Of a stretch of DNA of 64,000 nucleotides, positions 25,306 to 33,254 are shown piece by piece. How positions within the stretch are numbered: position 1 is the stretch's first letter; each line of letters begins with the position of its first letter. The notes beneath the pieces are model-generated. The model had not been told where the DNA came from, made no database searches, and saw only the letters and a list, made by a program, of their open reading frames with translations. The stretch is taken from positions 45,554 to 109,553 of the forward strand of contig SZPM01000007.1 of assembly GCA_030263715.1 (NCBI GenBank). The letters run 5' to 3'. Source of the stretch: ATM1 sp003577165. Its GTDB lineage: Bacteria; Armatimonadota; Fimbriimonadia; Fimbriimonadales; ATM1. Position numbers and translations under genes: made by a program.

Positions 25306-27486
25306 ATGTCTTTAGAAGTGAGAGCAGGAGAAGCAGCAAGGAGCCTGTGGCGGATTGCAATCGTTGGGTTGGTGACAATCCCGGCGATGTCCTTCGCTCA
25401 GTTCGAAGGAGATTCCAGATTGGACGCAGTCGTCAGCGTCCGGTCGAACGCGGGCACGATTAAGTCGGTGCTCGAGTCGCTTTCCAAGACGACCGGCGTC
25501 GAACTTCGTGTCGACGCCTCGATTGAGAACGATCTCGCCATCCTCGTCTGCAAGGAGCGTAAGGCTTCGAGCGTTCTCTCGAAGATCGCAGAGCACTTCG
25601 ACTGGAGTTGGAAGAAGGAGGACAAGGCGTACCTGCTCTATCCATCGGACGAACAGAAGAAGAAAGAGCAGGCAGAGCTGCGAAAGCAGATCCTGGAGCC
25701 GTACCAGAAACTGCGCGAGTCCTCCAAGAAGTATCTCAAAGTGCTCGAAGCGACGAATCTGGAGGAGGCTCGAAGGGAACGAGACCGACTCGAAACGATC
25801 CTCGGCTCCAGTGGTGATGACGCGCTCCTGCGCAGGATTCTCGAACTCGACCGACTTACGCAGCCGGCGCAGAGCGTCTTCCACGATGTTTGCTCGCGAC
25901 TCAGTGAGGCCCACTTCGAGGCTTTGGAGCGGGATGGGCGCATCATCCTGTCCACCCACCCGAAGCCCGGCCAATTCGCGTACCCGGGCGATCGGCGACT
26001 GCTGGACGCAGAATTGAAGCAACTCGTAGGCGCGATCACCGAGCAGCTGGAATTGGCGCGGCAGAGCGGCAAGACGCCGCCCGGCGCCTTCGCAGCCTTC
26101 GAGGGCGCGCAGATCACCGGTGCCCGCGTTCTCGTCATCCGAACGGACGACCACTCCGGTGGGGAAATCGAAACCTCATGGAAGTTGCTGCCGGAGTCGA
26201 ACGGCATGCCGCTCCCCCCCGTCGCGGAGACTGGACTCTCCACGAGCAGGCTTGGGGAGTACGACCCGCCTTCTAACCCGGCAGGGCTGGAACTGGACGA
26301 ATTCGAAGATGTCTCGCTTGCGCGCGAGTGGGTGGAACCGTTCCTAAGAATCAGCGACGAAGGTGACCGATACTTGACCTCCGCTGATCCTGATTATTGG
26401 GTGCCCGGCTCACAGTGGAAAGAGCCCCTGGAACCCCTCGGAGAGTTGCTTACCGAGATGTTCTCGCGATGCGACATGGACTTGATTCTGGACGCCTACG
26501 ACGTCCTGTATCGAACCACGCAAGAACTGGAACGAGAGCCGAGGACGATCAAGATGCTCCTGCAGTTCGTCCACGCTCGAATGCCGATTCAAGTTCACCA
26601 CGCGGACGGGTGGTGGTCGGTGCGCGCGAGCAGACGAGCCTTCGAGCGATACAGAACGGTGGAGCGGAGGGTTCTCATCGAGTCCGTGACTCGCGAAGCA
26701 CGCGATCGCGGTTGGAGTCTGGATCACAAGATCTGGCTCGCATCCTCGCTCAACGATTATCAGATGTTCCTCTGGTTCCGAGGCGATTTGTCGTTCGGCA
26801 CCGAAGTGTACGCCCTTCGGATGCTCGGAGAGATGGGGCCGACTGGAAGAGGCACGGTTCTCGCCGGGGGGAGTCTGCCGTATATCGCCCTTACGCCGAA
26901 AGGGATGGCACACTTTCGGCGAGTGCTCATGAGTCGCGACTTCATCCCCTATGGATTCCTCACGACCGAGGCAGAAATGGCGTCTGGCGAATACGCCAGG
27001 AACGAGTGGTACGGCAGCGTGATTAGAGGATTCGATTGGGAGGACATTACAGACGTTCACCCTTCCGGAATTCCCGGCGACGCGTTCGTCTCCATTCAAG
27101 GCTTCCAGTACCCAGGCGCCGCGCTTCGCCGAAAATCGAGCGCTAAACAGCAGCGAGTAGTGTACGTCCAGTCCTACGCTCTCGCCGCATTGCGGACCGC
27201 GGAGAGCGCCGGCGACGCGGGCCCTGACCTCGAGTTCGCCGCAACTGCTTCGGCCGATCTGGTGATCAACTGCCGCGCATCGGAGCAATTCGCGCGCGGC
27301 GCCATCGTCCGAACCAGCGTACGATCTTCCGAGTTCGGCGCCTATGACCAACTTCCCGAGTCATTTCGCCGAACGATCGAGTCGCAGGCCGAAAAGTATC
27401 GGGCGATGATGCGCGGGGGCGGTGGAGGAAACCGGGAGCGAGCGTCCAATACGTTGGCATGGGCTCCCCTTCGCTCCTCGGATTAG
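25306..27486 (+). CDS. STN-domain exported protein, array member 3
   Basis: A 726-residue paralogue starting at the ATG at 25306 after a purine-rich GAAGGGAAGGGA; a GTG directly before it is an alternative. The signal peptide ends MSFAQ. The STN domain shares VVSVRSNAGTIKSVLES with the other two but changes to VDASIENDLAILVCKERKA. In DNA only an ~80-bp stretch (25430-25510) stays almost identical. ITDVHPSGIPGDAFVS is present near the end. The gene runs 28 nt into the GH172 gene that follows, implying translational coupling. Confidence 0.8.
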   Translation: MSLEVRAGEAARSLWRIAIVGLVTIPAMSFAQFEGDSRLDAVVSVRSNAGTIKSVLESLSKTTGVELRVDASIENDLAILVCKERKASSVLSKIAEHFDWSWKKEDKAYLLYPSDEQKKKEQAELRKQILEPYQKLRESSKKYLKVLEATNLEEARRERDRLETILGSSGDDALLRRILELDRLTQPAQSVFHDVCSRLSEAHFEALERDGRIILSTHPKPGQFAYPGDRRLLDAELKQLVGAITEQLELARQSGKTPPGAFAAFEGAQITGARVLVIRTDDHSGGEIETSWKLLPESNGMPLPPVAETGLSTSRLGEYDPPSNPAGLELDEFEDVSLAREWVEPFLRISDEGDRYLTSADPDYWVPGSQWKEPLEPLGELLTEMFSRCDMDLILDAYDVLYRTTQELEREPRTIKMLLQFVHARMPIQVHHADGWWSVRASRRAFERYRTVERRVLIESVTREARDRGWSLDHKIWLASSLNDYQMFLWFRGDLSFGTEVYALRMLGEMGPTGRGTVLAGGSLPYIALTPKGMAHFRRVLMSRDFIPYGFLTTEAEMASGEYARNEWYGSVIRGFDWEDITDVHPSGIPGDAFVSIQGFQYPGAALRRKSSAKQQRVVYVQSYALAALRTAESAGDAGPDLEFAATASADLVINCRASEQFARGAIVRTSVRSSEFGAYDQLPESFRRTIESQAEKYRAMMRGGGGGNRERASNTLAWAPLRSSD

Positions 27487-28595
27487 ACGGTCTCTTCTCT
27501 CCGCGGAATGGCCGGAGCAAACGCTCTTCGAGTTGGGACACGACCGGAGGGAACCGAGACTATCGCAAGGTGGGAGCCGGCGAGAGATGCACGCTCGCCG
27601 AAGTCGCTTCTGCGGGAATCATCCGGCACATCTGGATCACCGTCGGGCATCCGGACAAGAACTACCTGCGCACCATGGTCCTTCGCGCCTATTGGGACGG
27701 AGAGGACACGCCCAGCATCGAGTGCCCGCTGGGTGACTTCTTCTGCCTCGGGCACGGCATCGCGAGGAGTTTTCAGAACGCGGCGTTCAATGCGGTGACC
27801 GATTCCAGCAACGAAGGGGCTCTGGGTGGTGGGGTCGCGCTCAACTGCTACTTGCCGATGCCCTTCGAACACGGCATGAGAATCGAAATCGAAAATCAAT
27901 CGGCCCTTGATTGCAGCAACCTCTACTTCTATGTGGACTACGACGAGGTGGAAACAGTCGGTGACGCACTCCGCCTTCATGCGCAGTATCGTCAGGAGTG
28001 TCCGACTGTGGTCGAAGGAGGGCCGCTTGCGAACAAGGGAGAGAACTACTGGTCCAAGATGGACGTTCCGAATGCAAGCATCGAGGGGAATTACGTGATT
28101 CTGGAAGCCACGGGGCGCGGACACTACATCGGGTGCAACTTGAGCGTCGAGAACCTCGATCCGATGCTCGGCAAGAGGGAGTTCAACGGGGAACTGCTGG
28201 ACTCGCCCGAACTGACGTGGTGGGGCGAAGGCGACGACATGATCTTTATTGACGACGACACATGGCCGCCGAGCCTGCACGGAACCGGCAGCGAGGACTA
28301 CTTGACCCAAGCGTGGGGAATGCACGACCACGCGTTCCTCTTCGGCGGCACGTCGGTTCACGAGTACGATCCGAGATCCAAAGATCGGAGAGCGTGTACC
28401 AGTTATCGGCTGCACATTCCGGATCCCGTGCTGTTCTCCAAGCGCATTCGCGTTACGATCGAGCACGGCCACGCGAATCTTCAGCAGAACGACTACAGCT
28501 CAGTCGCTTATTGGTATCAGGACCGTCCTTTTGCAGGCCATCCTCCGCTTCCGCCCGCGGAACAACGGGTCGCTCGATTCGCGAAGCGGGCCTAA
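27459..28595 (+). CDS. DUF2961 / glycoside hydrolase family 172-like protein (cytosolic form)
   Basis: A 378-residue single-domain DUF2961 protein, the typical size. Probable catalytic glutamates are Glu257 in WWGEGDD and Glu279 in GTGSEDYL; the spacing is one residue longer than in the other two copies. The N-terminus (MGSPSLLGLDGLFSPR) carries no signal peptide, so it is probably intracellular, unlike the copies at 11.3 and 59.7 kb. It starts inside STN array member 3. The substrate is unknown; characterised relatives act on fructofuranosides or arabinofuranosides. It converges on the histidine kinase with a 4-bp overlap. Confidence 0.85.
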   Translation: MGSPSLLGLDGLFSPRNGRSKRSSSWDTTGGNRDYRKVGAGERCTLAEVASAGIIRHIWITVGHPDKNYLRTMVLRAYWDGEDTPSIECPLGDFFCLGHGIARSFQNAAFNAVTDSSNEGALGGGVALNCYLPMPFEHGMRIEIENQSALDCSNLYFYVDYDEVETVGDALRLHAQYRQECPTVVEGGPLANKGENYWSKMDVPNASIEGNYVILEATGRGHYIGCNLSVENLDPMLGKREFNGELLDSPELTWWGEGDDMIFIDDDTWPPSLHGTGSEDYLTQAWGMHDHAFLFGGTSVHEYDPRSKDRRACTSYRLHIPDPVLFSKRIRVTIEHGHANLQQNDYSSVAYWYQDRPFAGHPPLPPAEQRVARFAKRA

Positions 28596-29884
28596 GCGGC
28601 AAGCGGCAGTCGGACGGTGACCGTTGTCCCTCTTCCGACTTCGCTCTCGATCTCGACCGCGCCTCCGTGCGAGACGACGATGTGCTTTACGATGCTGAGT
28701 CCGAGCCCGGTGCCGCCCGTTGCTCGCGAGCGAGCCGGGTCCACTCTGTAAAAGCGTTCGAATACTCGCGGGAGGTGCTCTGCAGAAATGCCGACGCCTG
28801 TGTCCGTCACTCGAAGCACAGCCTCGGCCCCGTCTCGTTCGAGGGTGACGGAAACGCTGCCGGATTCCGTGAAGCGGAGGCTGTTGCCGATGAGATTGAC
28901 CAACACCTGCGTCAATTGACTGGCATCCGCTTCCACCACGACGCCGGGCCGCACGTCTGTGTGTAACTGAAGATTTCTTTCACGGGCTTGCACTTCCATG
29001 CCGTGGCACGCCGCCTCCACCAGTTGTGACAGGTCGACCGGTGATTTGACGAGCGGCTTCGATTCGGAAGCGCTGAGCGTTAGGAGATCTTCAGATATCG
29101 CCGTAAGCCGATCGATCTCCGCAAGGATCCGCCGGAGAAAGCGCGCTTCGTCTTCCTCGGAGAGGTCGCGGTCGTCGAGGATCGTCTCCGCCATGGATCG
29201 AACCGTAGCCATCGGCGTTCGCAACTCGTGGCTCACGTTCGCAACGAAGTCGGTGCGGATCGTTCTGAGGTGGTTTAGCTCCGTCTGATCTTCCGCCAAG
29301 ACGATGACAGGACAGGACTCCAGTCGCGTGGGCACGATGGTGACGGCAAGCAATCGCTCCGTCGGGTGCGCGATCGCAAGAGGAACTTCTCGGATTTCGC
29401 CTTCTTTCACCGACTGCGCGAGTGCGGCCGCGAGGTCGCTCGAAAGTGTTAGTTCGAGCATGGTCTTTCCGATCAGGGGCTCGACACCGAACAATTCCGC
29501 CGCTCGTGCGTTGCCGGACAAGACGCGAAGGTCCGGACCGAGAAGGAGAACGCCCTCCTGCAGCGCATCCAATAACGCAGCGAGGGATGGCTCCGACGAA
29601 TTCGGCCCTGCACTCTGCGCGCCCGATAATTCCCCCCCGCTCTCGAATTTCGTTCGTTCGGAACTTGACTGCATTCGGAGAGCAAGCGTCAAAGATGCGG
29701 CACCTACGATTGCCACGAGGAGTGGGAGATAGGAACTCGATCCGGAAAGCGCGGCTTGTCGCCACACCGCAACACCCATCAAAAAGACGCCGCAAGCGCC
29801 GAGAAGCAGGGGTGCCCTCGTCCGCGCCACGCGACATTGTGGCACTCCGAGGGAACATCTCTTAGCGGTAACATCCTGCCGCAT
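28592..29884 (-). CDS. PhoR-like membrane sensor histidine kinase
   Basis: About 430 residues: two N-terminal membrane helices (APLLLGACGVFLMGVAVW and YLPLLVAIVGAASLTLAL), a PAS-like sensor domain, then HisKA with the phospho-acceptor His in FVANVSHELRTPMATV, and a HATPase_c domain with NLIGNSLRFT, VTDTGVGI and GGTGLGLSIVKH. The architecture resembles PhoR, which senses phosphate limitation, and a pst operon lies 18 kb away, but no response regulator is adjacent. The ATG at 29884 shares CATG with the hslV start on the other strand; GTG codons at 29845 and 29830 are alternative starts. Confidence 0.88.
   Translation of the reverse strand: MRQDVTAKRCSLGVPQCRVARTRAPLLLGACGVFLMGVAVWRQAALSGSSSYLPLLVAIVGAASLTLALRMQSSSERTKFESGGELSGAQSAGPNSSEPSLAALLDALQEGVLLLGPDLRVLSGNARAAELFGVEPLIGKTMLELTLSSDLAAALAQSVKEGEIREVPLAIAHPTERLLAVTIVPTRLESCPVIVLAEDQTELNHLRTIRTDFVANVSHELRTPMATVRSMAETILDDRDLSEEDEARFLRRILAEIDRLTAISEDLLTLSASESKPLVKSPVDLSQLVEAACHGMEVQARERNLQLHTDVRPGVVVEADASQLTQVLVNLIGNSLRFTESGSVSVTLERDGAEAVLRVTDTGVGISAEHLPRVFERFYRVDPARSRATGGTGLGLSIVKHIVVSHGGAVEIESEVGRGTTVTVRLPLAA
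29869..29874 (+). promoter_or_regulatory. -10 element of a probably leaderless hslV transcript
   Basis: TAACAT ends 8 nt before the hslV ATG, which puts the expected transcription start at or within 2 nt of the A of ATG. No Shine-Dalgarno sequence is present. Confidence 0.5.
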
Positions 29885-30422
29885 GATCCACTCGACCACC
29901 GTCATTGGGGTCCTCCGCGATGGTCAAATCTCAATCGCCGCCGACGGCCAAGTGACGCTCGAAGAGAGCGGGACGGTCATCAAGCACACAGCCAGGAAAG
30001 TCCGGCGGCTTGGAGGCAAGGAAGTCGTCGCCGGATTCGCCGGAAGCGTCGCGGACGCTCAGTCCCTACAAGATCGCTTTGAGAAACGGCTGGAGCAGTA
30101 TGCGGGCGACCTGAAGCGGGCAGCCGTCGAGTTCGCCAAGGACTGGCGCACCGACAGGGTGCTCAGGAGGCTGGACGCCTTGATGCTGGTGGGCACGCCG
30201 GATTGCCTTCTTCTCGTGGCGGGCGATGGGAACGTGATCGAGCCGGACGACGGCATCGCCGGCATCGGCTCCGGGGGCGCCTACGCTCTCGCCGCCGCGA
30301 GGGCGCTGGTCGAGAACACGAGTCTCGGCGCGGAGGAGATCGCGCTTAGGAGCCTCCGAATCGCCGCAGACATCTGCGTTTATACGAACGAGCAGATTAT
30401 CGTCGAGACGCTCAGCCGTTAG
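29883..30422 (+). CDS. hslV: ATP-dependent protease subunit HslV
   Basis: The proteasome-like peptidase subunit of HslUV. The 179-residue product begins MIHSTTVIGVLRDG: removal of the short propeptide leaves an N-terminal catalytic Thr as in HslV/ClpQ, and AADGQVTL, ARKVRRL, GFAGSVAD and IGSGGAYALAAARAL follow. It needs the ATPase HslU, which usually follows directly. hslU is not in the window; a minus-strand gene overlaps the hslV 3' end by 11 bp. Confidence 0.93.
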   Translation: MIHSTTVIGVLRDGQISIAADGQVTLEESGTVIKHTARKVRRLGGKEVVAGFAGSVADAQSLQDRFEKRLEQYAGDLKRAAVEFAKDWRTDRVLRRLDALMLVGTPDCLLLVAGDGNVIEPDDGIAGIGSGGAYALAAARALVENTSLGAEEIALRSLRIAADICVYTNEQIIVETLSR

Positions 30423-30696
30423 GCTGATCGCGCCGGTGGTTGACCACGCCAACGAACCAGTGCTGCACCGCCCCCTGGTCCAGCGGCGCCTCGTGCCAAT
30501 CGTAGTAATAGCCCTGAATCAGGTCGTCCTTCAGGAGCCTTTGGGCCAGCTTGTAGCGGGGGAGCCAGATCTCCTTGAGGACAGGATAGAACTCCGAGGG
30601 GAGGGGGTCCATCATCAGGACGTAGTCTTCCGTGACGTCCACGATGGTCACTTTAGCGACGTTGTGTTTCCACAGTTCGTCGGCGAGAACCGCCAT
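30412..30696 (-). CDS. Small conserved-looking protein of unknown function
   Basis: A 94-residue soluble protein. GGAGG lies 7 nt before the ATG at 30696, supporting real translation. The sequence is acidic and aromatic-rich (LPSEFYPVLKEIWLPRYK, IQGYYYDWHEAP) with no membrane segment or metal-binding motif. I do not recognise a family. It overlaps the 3' end of convergent hslV by 11 bp. Confidence 0.65.
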   Translation of the reverse strand: MAVLADELWKHNVAKVTIVDVTEDYVLMMDPLPSEFYPVLKEIWLPRYKLAQRLLKDDLIQGYYYDWHEAPLDQGAVQHWFVGVVNHRRDQPNG

Positions 30697-30729
30697 TGGG
30701 CAACCTCCATGTATGCCGAATACTGAAGG

Positions 30730-30764
30730 GACGCGGGCGCGGCCAAAAAGGCCGCGCCCGCGTC
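30730..30764 (-). terminator. Perfect 15-bp hairpin after the redoxin/monooxygenase gene
   Basis: GACGCGGGCGCGGCC and its exact complement flank an AAAAA loop, 27 nt beyond the stop codon of the minus-strand gene at 30791. There is no T-run beyond the stem on either strand, but the stem is very stable. It may act as a terminator or 3'-end protector. Confidence 0.65.
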
Positions 30765-30790
30765 TTCGGAAGTTGCCGTTTGGGGGGCCG

Positions 30791-32551
30791 TTAGCCGCCG
30801 CCCCTGGGGGGCACTTGCCGGGGTCTGGCCCGGCTCTCAGCGTCCACAGTGAAGGGCACGATCAGGAGGAACATCTCATCCGTCGTCTGTTCTCCCCACC
30901 GGACCTCCTGAGGAGGGTTGTTGGGATTGTTCGGGTTGTCCGGGGAGTTGTCGTAGATGGCCTCGATGACGATTTTCGAACCGGCCTTGACTTTCATCGG
31001 CTCGGCGAATATGTAAGTCAACTGCCAGTTGAAGTCCCACGAGTCGATCCACACGAGCGGACGGCGCTTGCCGTCCGGACCTTCCACTTCCGCCTTCATC
31101 GATTTGCCGAGCAAGTGCATGTGTGGCATCGCGCCGTACGCCGTCACGTCCGCCGGGATCGGGAAGGCCAAGTTAACTTTGTGGTCCTTCTCTCCGGGGG
31201 GGATACGGAAGAACGGGTTGGCAATCCATGCAAGACGCACAGGCTTCGTCACATCCTTCTCGTTCGAGAAATAAAGGCCGACTTTGGTCTGATCCTTTTC
31301 AGGCTTTCCGGAAAGGTGATAGTGAACCTGCAATACGATTGTGGTTCCGGGCTTTAACTCAAACGCAGTGCCCGGCGCGGTTCGGTTCGGTCGCAGCCCC
31401 GGCGCCCATCCGCCGAGCGCGCCGTCGGGGTTGAAGCCGACGCCGCCGAAAGTGGTATAGCCGGGTTGGCCGTCGTTCTGCTTCTGCTCTCGCTGAAGGG
31501 CTCGGTCGCGCTCATCGAGAAACGCGATGACGTGGTGAACGACGCGGGGATTGCCCGGTTTCACGTCCATCGCCGAAATCCACTTCGTCTCTTTGAAATT
31601 GGTCTTGATCACGAAGTTACGGTAAATGTCTCGGCCCTCTCCCGGCATCTCGAAAGCCTTCTCGGGCATGAGAACAAGGTCCGGCGTTCCGAGAGTCCAC
31701 TCCGATGAAAACGAAGGGGCCTTCGGCTCGGTCTTCTCGTCGCCCCTCGGCGCGCCAGCATCCGCCCACTGCTTGAGCGTCGCGATCTCTGCATCGGTCA
31801 GCAGGTTCTCGCCCTTGAACCGATTGAATCCGCTCACGGCTTTCCACGGCGGCATGATTCGCTTCTCGGCAACGTAAGCGATCATCTGCGACCATTTGCG
31901 CGCCTCCTCGAAGGTCGTGAGCGAAAACGGAGCGACTTCACCCGGCCGATGACACGGCGTGCAGTGATCGAAAACGATGTGCGCGACGCTGTCTGCATAG
32001 GTCGCCGCCGGCTTCGACTCGACAGACGGAGGAGGCATCAAGAAACACCCGAACGACTTCGTGCTCGTGAAGCTGACGGCTTTGTCCTGGGTGAGGCTGC
32101 TCAGCACATTTGCGGCGTACCGCTGCTTCACGTTCGCCGCCGTCAAGTTGTCGTCGATCGCCCCTTGATACACCTTCTTGCCGTTGGCGTCGCGGATCAC
32201 GATCGTCGGGATGATCTCGACGGCGTCGTCCTTCGCCTGCCGTGCCCCCTCATCCAACTGGCAGGGGAACTTGTAGTCCCGCTCGGTCGCATAGGCTTTG
32301 ACTTTGTCGGGCGTCTCCAGGTCGTTCGGGAAGAGAGCGCGGAACGAGATCCCCTTCGAACCGAATTCGGTGAAAAGGCGGTTGATCCTCGGCGTGTACT
32401 TCATGGCCACCGGACAGTCGGTGCTGAGGTACAGGGTCACAGAGCCCCTGGCCACCGGCTCACGTCCGGCCACCGCCGTGATCGCCATCAGGCCTACGGT
32501 CACGAGCAGCAGCCCGGCCGACAAGATTCGCACACGCTTCGAAAGGTACAT
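30791..32551 (-). CDS. Exported redoxin / cytochrome c / copper monooxygenase-like protein
   Basis: A 586-residue protein with GGAGG upstream of the ATG. After a signal peptide or anchor (VRILSAGLLLVTVGLMAIT) comes a thioredoxin-like domain with a single-Cys STDCPVAMKYTP site, a c-type haem motif CTPCH within DHCTPCHRPGE near residue 195, and a large C-terminal region resembling copper type II ascorbate-dependent (PHM-like) monooxygenases: VVHHVIAF, VLQVHYHLSG and PHMHLLGK supply candidate copper ligands. This three-domain type is common in planctomycete, acidobacterial and verrucomicrobial genomes. The substrate is unknown; the location is periplasmic or extracytoplasmic. Confidence 0.8.
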   Translation of the reverse strand: MYLSKRVRILSAGLLLVTVGLMAITAVAGREPVARGSVTLYLSTDCPVAMKYTPRINRLFTEFGSKGISFRALFPNDLETPDKVKAYATERDYKFPCQLDEGARQAKDDAVEIIPTIVIRDANGKKVYQGAIDDNLTAANVKQRYAANVLSSLTQDKAVSFTSTKSFGCFLMPPPSVESKPAATYADSVAHIVFDHCTPCHRPGEVAPFSLTTFEEARKWSQMIAYVAEKRIMPPWKAVSGFNRFKGENLLTDAEIATLKQWADAGAPRGDEKTEPKAPSFSSEWTLGTPDLVLMPEKAFEMPGEGRDIYRNFVIKTNFKETKWISAMDVKPGNPRVVHHVIAFLDERDRALQREQKQNDGQPGYTTFGGVGFNPDGALGGWAPGLRPNRTAPGTAFELKPGTTIVLQVHYHLSGKPEKDQTKVGLYFSNEKDVTKPVRLAWIANPFFRIPPGEKDHKVNLAFPIPADVTAYGAMPHMHLLGKSMKAEVEGPDGKRRPLVWIDSWDFNWQLTYIFAEPMKVKAGSKIVIEAIYDNSPDNPNNPNNPPQEVRWGEQTTDEMFLLIVPFTVDAESRARPRQVPPRGGG

Positions 32552-32661
32552 CCCGGTTCCTCCAACTGTTGGGGGTGAGCCCCCAGAGCGCAGATTTTAC
32601 TGCCGGAGGGCCATCGCCCTGCAGTCCGAGGCGAAAAGACGCCCCGGCAGAGCCGTTGTTC

Positions 32662-32844
32662 TGTGGTTTTGTAGAGGTCGGGACCATCCGCCCAACGCCT
32701 CCGAGCGTCGGTTGTGGAAATCAGTGTGGGTAAGCGGCAGTTTGTTGGTGGAAAAGTCTGTGGTTAATCACAGCGTCGCCTAAGCATCCCGAAATCGCAA
32801 ATTTTCTTGTCCAAATCCGAGAAATATGTGATAAAACATCCACA
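32662..32844. other. Cluster of DnaA-box-like motifs beside an AT-rich stretch
   Basis: Six TGTGG-type 9-mers occur within 183 bp: TGTGGTTTT (32662), TGTGGAAAT (32713), TGTGGGTAA (32725), GGTGGAAAA (32747), TGTGGTTAA (32759) and, inverted, ACATCCACA (32836). Two are one mismatch from the DnaA box TGTGGATAA. TGTGGTTAA also lies in a small palindrome (CTGTG-GTTAAT-CACAG). An AT-rich run follows the cluster. dnaA, dnaN and gyrB are not nearby, so this may be an origin, a DnaA titration site or something unrelated. Confidence 0.35.
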
Positions 32845-32881
32845 AGGCAACCCGGCAACAAAACCAGGAGGCGAAAGTCGA

Positions 32882-32998
32882 ATGGTCAAGTTTCGGGAAG
32901 CCGGAGAAAGCGGCTCCGAGTGGGTCGCCAACTCCCGGAACGGGCAATCGGCCGAACAAGCCGCTCGATTCTTCGGAATCGAACCGGTCGGCCGGTAG
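32882..32998 (+). CDS. Possible 38-residue peptide
   Basis: ATG at 32882 with AGGAGG 10 nt upstream, encoding a 38-residue hydrophilic peptide beginning MVKFREAGESGSEWVANS and ending in GIEPVGR. The frame remains open upstream to a TTG at 32807. Support is only the ribosome binding site and reasonable codon use. No family is recognised. Confidence 0.3.
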   Translation: MVKFREAGESGSEWVANSRNGQSAEQAARFFGIEPVGR

Positions 32999-33254
32999 CC
33001 AAAACCGGTGAGGGGTGGCTTGTCCGCCGAGGCGACTGTACTCGGTCGGTCGTTCCGGCAACGGAGCACCCGCTTTCTCAAAAGAAGGCTTCGGCAAAAA
33101 ACCCGAAAGCAGCGCCGACGCGAAGCGAGGCGGCGCACCAAAGCCGGCAACGGCCTGACGTGCGTTCCTCTCTCTGCCTGGCTAATCGCCAGAGGCGAAG
33201 CAAAGCCGAACTCGGTTCATCCGGGCAAAGCAAAGGTCAATGCCGAGGCCTTCG

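Larger units (their letters stand above)
32552..33254. other. 703-nt gene-poor gap between the redoxin gene and rarA
   Basis: This gap holds the DnaA-box-like cluster (32662-32844), an AT-rich segment (about 32790-32836) and a possible 38-residue ORF (32882-32998), annotated separately. The rest, 33000-33254, is rich in GC hairpins (for example CTGGC-TAATC-GCCAG at 33179-33193) and GCAAAGC repeats. The + frame through it encodes an implausible Arg-rich peptide. I can assign no gene or RNA family to it. Confidence 0.6.

Noticed and set aside
32999..33254. An Arg-rich ORF and possible structured RNA (GC stems, GCAAAGC repeats).
   Set aside because: No start signal for the ORF, and no match to RNase P, tmRNA, SRP or 6S RNA features that I can recognise.
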